Assembly (NCBI GenBank): GCA_002861535.1
Contig: PHFO01000011.1
Location: forward strand, 1 to 34,054
DNA length: 34,054 bases
Source: Cyanobacteria bacterium M5B4
GTDB taxonomy: Bacteria > Cyanobacteriota > Cyanobacteriia > Pseudanabaenales > Pseudanabaenaceae
Direction of reading: 5' to 3'
The notes under the pieces were generated by a model. That model worked only from the letters and a program-made list of their open reading frames with translations. It ran no database searches and was not told the origin of the DNA. Within the stretch, counting starts at the first letter, position 1. Each line of letters starts with the position of its first letter. The position numbers and the translations under genes were made by a program. This document shows, one piece after another, positions 1-9,823 of this stretch.

Positions 1-92
1 TTGGAAGTATTTTAGTAGGATTATTCTTTTTGAGTTTTGGAAGGGGTAATTCTTGCATTTGAATTTTGTGTGGCGGGGGCGCAGGTAAGAGT

Positions 93-1718
93 TTAGGAAG
101 TGTCAATGATCTCTCCACCAAACCAATTAATGATATTTTGTATTGCTTCATTACTCCGATCGTTATCAGTAGGATGATTTGGGGAAGGGGTGTGAGTTTT
201 ATAGCTGGGTATAGGATTATGTTCTTTGACTATAGTTTTAGATTCTGGTTGCTCTGTACTAATTTCGATAATTATTTCTAACTTACGATCGAGTATTTTT
301 TGGCAGGCTTGACTGATTTGTAATTTTTTAGCTTCTGCTATTTTGAAGATTGCTTGGTTTTTGACTCCGATCGTGATTTTGTTGGCGGTGACTTGTAAGC
401 AGCGTCCAAACTGAGAGAGGGGGGCTTTTGTGGCTGGTGGTAGCTGATTTAAGATATTTTGCCAAATGACCTCTGTATCTTGCTCAGCGGGGGGAAGATT
501 AGTATTTTCTTGTTGAGTTGTAGTTTGCTGGACTGGTTTAATGTATTGAGGTTTCTCTTCTGATGAAGTTGTTTTGATAGGCTCTCGTTCAATTATTTTG
601 CTTTTTTCGATTTGTTTGACTTCTAACTCTTGGGTTTCTAGTAGACCTATTAGAGTTACTTCTAGCCACAGGCGGGGCTGAGTTGTGTTTTTAATTTGCG
701 GTTCAGCTTGTTTAAGATGCTTTTGACTGAAGAAAATCTGTGATGAACTGATTTTAGTTGCTAAGTTTACTAATTTTTGCCAATTACTGGTAGTCCAGGC
801 TACTAAATCTAATCGATCGGGGGCAGTTTTAGCAATTAGTAAATCTCGGTAGAGAGTCGCCATACTTTGTAAAATAACTAATGGTTCTCTGCCCCGATCG
901 AGGATATGGCGTATTTGTTCTAATAGTTGAATTGGGTTTTGCGCTAAAATTGCTTGTAGGATTGTTATTAGGTTTTCTTCGGGTACTGCTCCTACTAAGT
1001 CCCAAATCATTGATGGGGTAATTGTGCCTTCTAATAGGCTTAATTGATCCAATAAAGATTCACTATCTCGTAGTCCTCCTTGGGATAGTTGGGCGATTAA
1101 GTTGATAGCAGAATCTTCGATCGGTATCTGTTCTAATTGGGCAATCTTGGTTAAGTGATTGACCATTCCTTCTAGGGGAATACGGCGAAAATCAAATCTT
1201 TGGCAGCGAGAAATGATTGTCGGCAAGACTCTCTGGGGGTCGGTAGTAGCTAGAATAAATACTACCCGATCGGGGGGTTCTTCTAGGGTTTTTAAGAGGG
1301 CATTAAATGCAGCGCTACTAAGCATGTGACATTCATCAATTACATAGACTTTGTAGCGGGCTTGTACGGGAGCAAATTGGGCGCGTTCAATGATTTCTCG
1401 GATGTTATCTACGCCTGTATTACTTGCTGCATCAATTTCAGTTACATCTAAGGCGGTTCCTTTACTAATAGAACAACACATTTCACACTCACCACAAGGG
1501 TTAGGGGTAGGTACTGCTGATCGCAAGCAGTTGAGAGATTTTGCCATAATTCTTGCAGTAGAAGTTTTGCCCGTCCCCCTGGCGCCAGTAAATAGATAGG
1601 CGGGGGCAATTTTTTCCTGTGCGATCGCGTTTGCTAAAGTGCGGGCAATTCCTTCTTGACCTACTAAGTCACTAAAAACTTTGGGGCGATATTTATGGTG
1701 GAGTGGTTCATAAACCAT
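93..1718 (-). CDS. dnaX: DNA polymerase III subunit gamma/tau
   Basis: 541 aa ORF; MVYEPLHHKYRPKVFSDLVGQEGI, Walker A GARGTGKTSTA, four-Cys zinc module (C-LRSAVPTPNPCGECEMC), DECHMLS, ATTDPQRVLPTIISRCQRF. Confidence 0.97.
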   Translation of the reverse strand: MVYEPLHHKYRPKVFSDLVGQEGIARTLANAIAQEKIAPAYLFTGARGTGKTSTARIMAKSLNCLRSAVPTPNPCGECEMCCSISKGTALDVTEIDAASNTGVDNIREIIERAQFAPVQARYKVYVIDECHMLSSAAFNALLKTLEEPPDRVVFILATTDPQRVLPTIISRCQRFDFRRIPLEGMVNHLTKIAQLEQIPIEDSAINLIAQLSQGGLRDSESLLDQLSLLEGTITPSMIWDLVGAVPEENLITILQAILAQNPIQLLEQIRHILDRGREPLVILQSMATLYRDLLIAKTAPDRLDLVAWTTSNWQKLVNLATKISSSQIFFSQKHLKQAEPQIKNTTQPRLWLEVTLIGLLETQELEVKQIEKSKIIEREPIKTTSSEEKPQYIKPVQQTTTQQENTNLPPAEQDTEVIWQNILNQLPPATKAPLSQFGRCLQVTANKITIGVKNQAIFKIAEAKKLQISQACQKILDRKLEIIIEISTEQPESKTIVKEHNPIPSYKTHTPSPNHPTDNDRSNEAIQNIINWFGGEIIDTS

Positions 1719-1833
1719 AGATTGACTATCAGCCTCAGACCTAGGATTTTAAGTTAAATTTATCTAACTCAATTGTCCCCAAATTTAGGACAAAAATCAG
1801 GAATTACCTGATGAGTAGCACTAGGCTTGATTA

Positions 1834-1874
1834 ATGAACTACCCCACCCTGCTACGCGAGGACGGGGAATGCGT
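1834..1874 (+). repeat. 41-bp dispersed hairpin repeat, copy A
   Basis: ATGAACTACCCCACCCTGCTACGCGAGGACGGGGAATGCGT; inverted relative to the copy at 17733-17773. Confidence 0.85.
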
Positions 1875-2191
1875 ACATAACTTGGGCAACTGCACCGAAA
1901 AAGCAACGTCAGTCCTGGCTTAAATATCGGGGTGTGGCGGTGATTAACTCACCAAATAGATGAAATCTTGATGCTGCCACACAAAAGGTGGGAGAAAAAC
2001 AGATACCTAAAAGGATAGAAATTTTACCGATCGGGATGGACAGGACTGGAGGGATTAGGGGCAGGACTGGGGGTTGGGAGTTCGTCCCTAAGATTTAGAG
2101 CTGGGCAGAGGGTTATCCGTACCCGACTTTCAGTTAAAAACCTATGCTACCATTAGCCATAATCAAATGCAGCAGATTGTGGAAAAACGCC

Positions 2192-4677
2192 ATGTTTGAA
2201 CGCTTTACAGAAAAGGCTATTAAGGTCATTATGCTGGCACAGGAGGAAGCTCGCAGGCTTGGTCACAACTTTGTGGGCACTGAGCAGATTCTTCTGGGCT
2301 TGATCGGGGAAGGTACGGGCGTTGCTGCCAAAGTCCTTAAGTCTATGGGGGTCAACCTCAAGGATGCCAGGATCGAAGTGGAGAAAATTATTGGACGGGG
2401 TTCTGGATTTGTCGCGGTAGAAATTCCCTTCACTCCCAGAGCAAAACGGGTACTAGAATTATCTCTGGAAGAAGCGCGGCAACTGGGTCATAACTATATC
2501 GGCACGGAACACCTCCTCTTGGGTCTCATTCGCGAAGGAGAAGGGGTAGCGGCTCGGGTCCTAGAAAACTTGGGAGTCGATTTGGGCAAAGTCCGCACTC
2601 AGGTAATCAGAATGCTGGGCGAAACCGCGGAAGTTTCTGTTGGTGGCGGCGGCGGTCGCACTAAAACTCCTACTTTAGATGAGTTTGGTTCTAACCTCAC
2701 CCAGATGGCGACCGAGGGCAAACTCGACCCGGTGGTAGGCAGGGAGCGGGAAATTGAACGGGTGATCCAAATTTTGGGTCGCCGTACCAAAAATAACCCG
2801 GTTTTAATTGGCGAGCCTGGGGTGGGTAAAACAGCGATCGCGGAGGGATTGGCTCAGCGCATTGCTAACAAGGATATTCCTGATATTTTAGAAGATAAGC
2901 GAGTTGTTACCCTCGATATTGGCTTGTTAGTGGCAGGAACAAAGTATCGGGGCGAATTTGAAGAACGGCTCAAAAAATTATGGATGAAATCCGATCGGCG
3001 GGCAATGTGATCCTGGTGATCGATGAGGTGCATACCCTGATTGGCGCTGGCGCTGCCGAAGGGGCGATCGATGCGGCTAACATCCTCAAGCCGGCTCTGG
3101 CACGGGGTGAGTTGCAGTGTATTGGCGCTACTACCCTAGATGAATATCGTAAGCATATCGAACGGGATGCTGCCCTAGAGCGTCGTTTCCAACCGGTGAT
3201 GGTGGGTGAACCAAGCGTAGAAGAAACGATCGAGATTCTCTTTGGTCTGCGGGAGCGCTACGAACAACACCACAAACTCAAGATTTTGGATGAGGCATTG
3301 GTGGCAGCGGCGCAGTTGTCCGATCGTTATATCTCCGATCGTTATTTGCCGGACAAGGCGATCGATTTGATCGATGAAGCTGGTTCCCGCGTGCGGTTGA
3401 TCAATTCTCAACTGCCCCCCGCGGCAAAAGAGTTGGATAAGGAACTGCGGCAAGTCCTGAAAGATAAGGACGAAGCAGTACGTTCCCAGGACTTCGATCG
3501 GGCAGGAGCCTTGCGCGATCGGGAGATCGAAATCAAACAGCAGATTCGTGCCATTACCCAGGCGAAAAAGAACGAAGCGAATCAATCTGATGTCAACCCA
3601 GTGGTCACGGAAGAAGACATTGCCTACATCGTCAGTTCCTGGACTGGTATCCATGTCAACAAACTGACGGAGTCGGAGTCAGCGATGTTGATGCAAATGG
3701 AAGACACCCTCCATGGTCGTGTAATTGGTCAGGATGAGGCGGTCAAAGCTATTTCCCGTGCTATCCGTCGGGCTAGGGTTGGTCTGAAAAACCCCAACCG
3801 ACCGATCGCTAGTTTCATTTTCTCTGGTCCTACGGGGGTAGGCAAGACGGAATTGACTAAGGCACTGGCATCCTACTTCTTTGGTTCCGAAGAGGCGATG
3901 ATTCGTCTCGACATGTCGGAATATATGGAGCGGCATACGGTTTCTAAGTTGATTGGTTCCCCTCCTGGCTATGTGGGTTACAACGAAGGCGGGCAGCTGA
4001 CAGAGGCAGTCAGGCGCAGACCCTATACGGTTGTTTTGTTTGACGAAATCGAAAAAGCCCACCCCGATGTGTTTAACCTCCTCTTGCAAATTTTGGAAGA
4101 TGGCAGACTGACAGACTCGAAAGGACGCACGATCGATTTCAAGAACACTTTGTTAGTGATGACTTCTAACATTGGTTCTAAGGTGATCGAAAAAGGCGGC
4201 GGCGGTCTTGGTTTTGAATTTTCCGAAAATCAAGAAGACTCCCACTACAACCGTATCCGATCGTTGGTGAATGAAGAACTGAAGAACTACTTCCGTCCTG
4301 AATTCCTCAACCGTATTGATGAAATCATCGTCTTCCGTCAGTTGACCATGGAAGAGGTAAAACAAATTGCCGAACTGATGTTGACCGAGGTCTACAAGCG
4401 TATGGCAGACAAGGGTATCACTCTGACGGTAACGGAGCGGTTCAAAGAGTTGTTAGTGCGGGAAGGTTACAATCCCAGCTATGGTGCTCGCCCATTACGC
4501 CGTGCCATCATGCGGTTACTAGAAGACTCTTTAGCTGAAGAGATTCTCACCGGTAAAGTGAGAGAAGGTGCCACCGTGGTAGTAGATGTGGATGATGACG
4601 GCAAAGTCTTTGTCCGTAACGAAACTGCGGAACTAGAAGGGGCAGACAATAACCTGCAACTCCTACCTTCTACTTAG
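2192..4677 (+). CDS. clpC: ATP-dependent Clp protease ATP-binding subunit ClpC, interrupted by a -1 frameshift at A6 (2972-2977)
   Basis: [41 protein letters not shown] (frame of ORF 2144-3010) continues in another frame as [25 protein letters not shown] (ORF 2980-4677). Both AAA+ modules present. Native start is probably the ATG at 2192. Confidence 0.95.
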
Positions 4678-4698
4678 GCTGACTTAGACAGACAACAA

Positions 4699-4735
4699 CC
4701 CTCACCCCCAAAGGGAGAGGGGAATTTTTCTTTAT
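4699..4735 (+). terminator. Probable intrinsic terminator of clpC
   Basis: CCCTCACCC-CCAAA-GGGAGAGGG stem (one mismatch) followed by AATTTTTCTTT, 22 bp after the clpC stop. Confidence 0.65.
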
Positions 4736-4786
4736 TATCGATTATCGCCCTATGATCACGATGTTTAAATTTTTGTCGAACTCAGA

Positions 4787-5196
4787 CTAGGAAGACAATA
4801 GTCCTCTGTCTAACCATTCAAGCATCTGACAGGGCAGAGGGACACGGACACGCCTGACCCGATCGATGGCGCAATGTCTTAAACGCCCCCTCGCCCTCAA
4901 TTGGTCACTGGCACTGATCTGATAAAAAGTGACAAATTCTGACTCTCCCCCCCGCTCCCCTGTTACCGCAATTTGCAATAACTCGCCGCAGAAGATGGGT
5001 TTGATAAAGTCCATCTCACAGTTGATGATGGGGAATGCTAGGGGCGAATCTCTAAAAAATCCTGGAGGTCGATGCCAAAACCCGCCAGGGATGCTTCATA
5101 AGCATCGTGACAAAAGGTCAAAATCTGGGCGAAAAACACTACCCCTGCCCCGTCCGTATCGCTAAAGTAAACCCGCCGATCGTGGATAAACGCCAT
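4787..5196 (-). CDS. menI: Acyl-CoA thioesterase, hotdog fold (DHNA-CoA thioesterase-like), frameshifted
   Basis: Manual minus-strand translation from ATG 5196: [47 protein letters not shown]; then, after a shift at the T6 run (plus 5054-5059), RDSPLAFPIINCEMDFIKPIFCGELLQIAVTGERGGESEFVTFYQI. Only the C-terminal part appears in the ORF track. Specific MenI function is inferred. Confidence 0.75.
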
Positions 5197-6541
5197 CAAC
5201 GATTTGCCTGGGACTGGACATAAATCCGATCGCTGAGGAGGCGCAAGGTGTGGGAAAGTTCTGCATCTTTAGCCAGTTGTTGGGTAATTTTTTCGCAGCT
5301 GTACATGACGGTGCTATGGTCTTTGCCCCCCAGAGCCTCGCCAATTTTCGGCAGACTGAGGTTGGTGTGTTGCCGCATGAGGTACATGGCAATTTGTCTG
5401 GCTTGGCTAATTTCGCGGCGGCGGGAACTGCCCTGGAGGTCTTCCAGATTGACTTTTAACTCCTCAATTACTGTTTTAAGCACACTTCCGGGGATACTTC
5501 TACAGGGTCTCTGGGGGGATTGAGTACGGGCGCTACGTTAGCGACGGTCATAGGTAGTCCAGAGATGGAGATATAGGCGACAGCCCGCACCAGAGCGCCT
5601 TCCAATTCTCGGATATTAGATGTATAGCTGGCAGCAATGTAGTGAATTACCTCTGGAGGGACTTTGAGGCTATCCATTTCTGCTTTTTTTTGTAAAATTG
5701 CCATGCGGGTTTCTAGGTCGGGCACCTGAATATCAGCAATTAGCCCCATAGAAAACCGCGAGCATAGCCTTTCCTGGAGACGGGGAATATGGGCGGGGGG
5801 ACGATCGGAGGCGAGGACAATCTGCTTGCCGGCTTCGTAGAGGGAGTTAAAGGTATGGAAAAATTCTTCTTGGGTGTATTCTTTGCCTTCAATAAATTGG
5901 ATGTCGTCCACCAAGATCATATCGATGGCGCGGTACTGCTCCCGGAAGGTCTGCATGCTGTCTTTGCGGATGGCGGTGATTAGATCGTTGGTAAACTGCT
6001 CGGTGGAAACGTAGGCAATTCTTGCTTTGGGGGTAATTTCTAGGCGGTAATGGGCGATCGCTTGCATCAAATGGGTTTTGCCTAGTCCCACGCCACCGCA
6101 GAGAAAGAGGGGGTTAAATTCTCGCCCTGGGGATTCGGCAACGGCGAGGGCAGCAGCATGGGGCATACGATTGGTAGAGCCGACGACAAACCGACTAAAG
6201 GTATATTTGGGGTTTAGCCCCGGGTGGGGCGCATTGATGCTTTCTTCTGTTTGGGCTTTGACTGGGATATTCTTACTCTGCTCTTGGGGGGAGGAATCGC
6301 AGACTACTTTGATTTCTACCGGATAGCCTAAAATTTCTGCCACGGTTGTGTTGATGCTGTTGGCATAGTAACGGGTGAGCCAGCTTTTGGCAAAGGGATG
6401 GAGTACCCGAATTGTCAGGGTGTCGGACGTGAGGGCTTCTGGGGCAGTAGACTTGATCCAAGTTTCGTAGGCGGGGCGGCTAACCTGGGTCTTTAATGCC
6501 TCCAGGACGCGGTTCCAGAGTGTATCGAGGGTAATGTCCAC
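5196..6541 (-). CDS. dnaA: Chromosomal replication initiator DnaA, frameshifted between domain III and domain IV
   Basis: ORF 5468-6541 carries the N-terminal and AAA+ regions ([47 protein letters not shown]). ORF 5196-5483 carries domain IV ([47 protein letters not shown]) in the shifted frame. Confidence 0.96.
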
Positions 6542-6639
6542 AGCAACTTAATAGTTAAGGGGGAAATAAATACTAACCTAAGCCAGCTCGATCGGACGGT
6601 AAACTTTTACTAGAAGGGTCAAAACTAGGAAATGAGGAT

Positions 6640-7668
6640 TTGAGCGTGCCACACATTGCCATAACTTTAGGTGATCCTGCTGGGATTGGTGCTGAAATTG
6701 TCCTTAAATACCTGTTTTCTACCCGATCGGTGGATTTACAGGCAAAGATAACGGTGATCGGCGATTTATGTCAAGCACGATCGGTTTTCCTTAACCTCAG
6801 AGGGATTTCTGATGTTCCTCTCCTAGACCCGGAGGCGATCGAGTTTATCGATTTAGGGACTGGTCTAAAGGTGACGGCGGGGCAGGGGGACGGCAACAGC
6901 GGCGAATGTAGTTTTCGGTACTTGCAGAGGGCGATCGATGGGGCATTGAGGGGGGAGTTTGACGGCATTGTGACGGCTCCCATTGCCAAGGCGGCTTGGC
7001 AGCAGGCGGGGCATCATTTCCCTGGGCAGACGGAGGTGCTGGCTCAGCGATCGGGGGTAAGTGACTATGGGATGTTGTTTGTGGCGGAGTCCCCCTTTAC
7101 GGGCTGGGTGTGGCGCACTCTCCTCGCAACGGTGCATATACCTTTGGCGGAGGTGCCTAGACAGCTTAATCCTGGTTTAATCAGGCAAAAACTAGCATTG
7201 CTGGGAAATTGCCTGGCTCAAGATTTTGGTATCAGTCAGCCCCAGATCACGATCGTGGGCATCAATCCCCATAGCGGCGAGGAGGGCTACTTGGGCAGGG
7301 AGGAAAAGGACTGGCTCAATCCTCTAATTCAATCAGGAAAAGGGTTACGGGGGGCAGTGCCGCCAGACACGGTGTGGCTGGGGGCAAAAACAGCTTGGTT
7401 AGACAACCCCGAACGTGCCCCCGATGCCTACTTGGCGATGTACCACGACCAGGGGCTAATTCCCATGAAGTTATTGGCTTTTGAGGAATGCGTCAATTGC
7501 ACGATCGGTTTACCCTTTGTGCGCACCTCTCCCGACCACGGCACTGCTTTTGACATTGCGGGAAAAGGGGTAGCCAACTTTAGGAGTTTAGAGTGTGCCG
7601 TCAATCTAGCGATAAAAATGGCTAACCGCCGCCAGCAGGTTGTAGGTGCCAAACAGCAACAAAATTAG
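6640..7668 (+). CDS. pdxA: 4-hydroxythreonine-4-phosphate dehydrogenase
   Basis: 342 aa; VPHIAITLGDPAGIGAEIVLK, GIVTAPIAKAAW, FPGQTEVLA, YHDQGLIPMKLLAFEECVNCTIGLPFVRTSPDHGTAFDIAGKG. Confidence 0.95.
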   Translation: MSVPHIAITLGDPAGIGAEIVLKYLFSTRSVDLQAKITVIGDLCQARSVFLNLRGISDVPLLDPEAIEFIDLGTGLKVTAGQGDGNSGECSFRYLQRAIDGALRGEFDGIVTAPIAKAAWQQAGHHFPGQTEVLAQRSGVSDYGMLFVAESPFTGWVWRTLLATVHIPLAEVPRQLNPGLIRQKLALLGNCLAQDFGISQPQITIVGINPHSGEEGYLGREEKDWLNPLIQSGKGLRGAVPPDTVWLGAKTAWLDNPERAPDAYLAMYHDQGLIPMKLLAFEECVNCTIGLPFVRTSPDHGTAFDIAGKGVANFRSLECAVNLAIKMANRRQQVVGAKQQQN

Positions 7669-8307
7669 GGCACTGCCATAGTTGATCGCCCCAGTCCACT
7701 GCCGCATTGCCAAGAACGATCGTAAACTACCTACAAATATGGCGCTCAGCAACAGAGGCAGGCAGGAACCCAGGGCATAGACTAGGAGTATAACCCCGCC
7801 CAAAGGATTTTGGCTCTTTGCCACCCATGCTAACAAAGTTGCCAATACCGGCGTAGAGCAGGGAGAACTAGCTAAACCAAAACTTAGCCCCACCCCATAG
7901 GACTGTAACCCGATCGGCACATACTTCTCTAGAGCGATCGTGCCCCACTGGGGGAGTTGCACCAAGCCCAACAACTGTAAACCCATGACCAGGGCGATCG
8001 TGCCCATCCCCACCGACCAGCCCCAGCCCGTCCTGCCCGTAAACTCTGCCCAAAAAAGCCGCCCCCAGACCCAAAGCCGTCAAAGTCGTAGCAAACCCCG
8101 CCACAAATAGCAAAGATTGCCCCAGGGACGGGACTGCCCAAACCCCCCCAAATAACCGATCGTGATGGGCAACATCGACAAAGTACAAGGTGTTAGACTA
8201 TTTAATATACCCGCCCCCAAGACTAAAATTAAACTCAGGGGTGATTGCAAATTAAGAGTCAGCCAACCATCTACCCACTGTTCTATTCTGTAGAGTATAG
8301 AGATCAC
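7606..8307 (-). CDS. ccdA: Cytochrome c biogenesis protein CcdA/DsbD-family membrane protein, with two compensating indels
   Basis: LGAGILNSLTPCTLSMLPITIGYLGGFG (frame 1), SLLFVAGFATTLTALGLGAAFLGRVYGQ (frame 2), GMGTIALVMGLQLLGL...GLSFGLASSPCSTPVLATLLAWVA (frame 1 again). Both CcdA-type Pro-Cys motifs are present. Confidence 0.88.
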
Positions 8308-8349
8308 AGAGTTTTAATAATATTGCTTAAAATTGATTTTAACTAAGTT

Positions 8350-9377
8350 GCCCCAAAGTATGGTTATTTTTAATTCTCCCATTCCCCCCGAAATCCTCCA
8401 AATTTATCGGAGGGATCAAGAGTTTAAGCATTTTGTTCCCCGCATTTTAATCGTAGAAGATGACCCAAGTGCCTGTAAATTGATCACCCGTTACCTACAA
8501 CAAGACAACTATGAACTTGATCAAGCTGATAGCGGGGAAGCTGCTTGGCAAAAAATTCTCACCGATCGTCCTAATTTAATTATCAGTGATTGGTGTATGC
8601 CGGACATTTCGGGAGTGGTACTCTGCCAGAGGGTAAAGATAAATGCGGAGCATCCTGAGTTAAGCATGATCTATTTTATTTTAATTACAGCCTATGCCAA
8701 CATGACCTACCGAGTAGCAGCTTTAGAAGCGGGTGCGGATGAATTTTTAGCTAAACCCCTCGACCCTTCGGAACTAAGGGCTAGAGTCAAAGCTGGACTG
8801 AGATTAAGTTTAGTAACCCAATCTCTATTACGTACTAATCAACAATTACAGGCGCAAAATAACCTCTTAAAATCTCTATCTCTTACCGACCCCTCACCAA
8901 TGCTCTCAATCGCCGTGCCCTCGATCAAGCCCTACCGGAGTTAATAAATGACCTCCGCCGTGGAGAAATTGAAACAATAGTATTGCTAATGATTGATATT
9001 GATTTCTTTAAGAGAATAAACGATACCTACGGTCATCTTGTGGGGGATGAAATTCTCAAAGCTCTGGCGGGCAGACTGAAAAAAATTCCTTTTCTAATAG
9101 CTTAATTTATCGCTATGGCGGCGAAGAATTTACCTGTATTACAACTAATATCACGATAGAAAATACAATCCAGTTATGCCATACTTTATTAACTTCTGTT
9201 GCTATACATAAATTCTCGATCGATAGTATTTTGATCCCTCTAACTATCAGTATTGGTGCTACTATTGCCGATCGGGATAACCTAGTTAGCGCCCAAGAGC
9301 TAATTGAGCAAGCCGACCAGAGCCTCTACAACGCCAAACAGAGCGGGCGCAATTGTGCCAAAGTTTATGCCAGATAG
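8350..9377 (+). CDS. Response regulator with REC and GGDEF (diguanylate cyclase) domains, two frameshifts
   Basis: ORF 8333-8944 gives REC (PRILIVEDDPSACKLITRYLQQDNYELDQADSGEAAW, LIISDWCMPDISG). Manual reading downstream gives LTNALNRRALDQALPELINDLRRGEIETIVLLMIDIDFFKRINDTYGHLVGDEILKALAGRLKK, then SLIYRYGGEEFTCI...IPLTISIGATIADRDNLVSAQELIEQADQSLYNAKQSGRNCAKVYAR. Start uncertain (ATG at 8350 or upstream). Confidence 0.88.
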
Positions 9378-9823
9378 GTAGGGGACTGGAGTTGTTTCTG
9401 ACAGAGGTTATACAATTCGTTGCGGTTGATTTCTTTCCCCGATCGGGATTGGTTTAGAAAAATCAAACTATCAATCTCAGTCAAAGCTAATAATTGAAAA
9501 AGTAGATCGATCGTACCTATTTCTTGACAATAAGGCTGCAGTTCTAATAATTTGTTTGCCTCGATCTGGGCAATTTCATAGCTAGGATAGGCATAAACTA
9601 CCTGTTTTTCTTGCTCTGGGAAATTGCGATTACTCAGGGTTATTTTGAGCCAGCCGCCGTTTTTAGCAGTTAAAAGGGTATACACGGGAAAATCTAACTG
9701 ATCAGCGATCGTCCTCAATACATTAGTAATAATTTTCATGGCAGACTCAGGAATGCGATGGGAACTAGCTCCTGCAATTAAACGCTTTGCCTGCCGATCG
9801 AGTTGCCTGCTATAGGGGTTCAT
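9365..9823 (-). CDS. Conserved hypothetical protein (152 aa)
   Basis: Full-length ORF; its start overlaps the stop of the upstream permease gene (4-bp ATGA-type overlap), suggesting co-translation. No family recognised. Confidence 0.7.
   Translation of the reverse strand: MNPYSRQLDRQAKRLIAGASSHRIPESAMKIITNVLRTIADQLDFPVYTLLTAKNGGWLKITLSNRNFPEQEKQVVYAYPSYEIAQIEANKLLELQPYCQEIGTIDLLFQLLALTEIDSLIFLNQSRSGKEINRNELYNLCQKQLQSPTYLA

Noticed and set aside
66-281. Short plus-strand ORF at the left edge (MCGGGAGKSLGSV...)
   Set aside because: Antisense to the 3' end of dnaX, biased composition and no similarity; not supported as coding.
2178-2186. TGTGGAAAA, resembling the cyanobacterial DnaA box TTTTCCACA, as an origin signal near dnaA
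   Set aside because: Only one such box noticed, just upstream of clpC; no cluster or AT-rich unwinding element recognised.
5248-5523. Plus-strand ORFs antisense to dnaA, and similar shadow ORFs antisense to clpC, fabF, phoD, pdxA and mreBC
   Set aside because: Low-complexity shadow translations opposite clearly conserved genes; no recognisable motifs or independent start signals.
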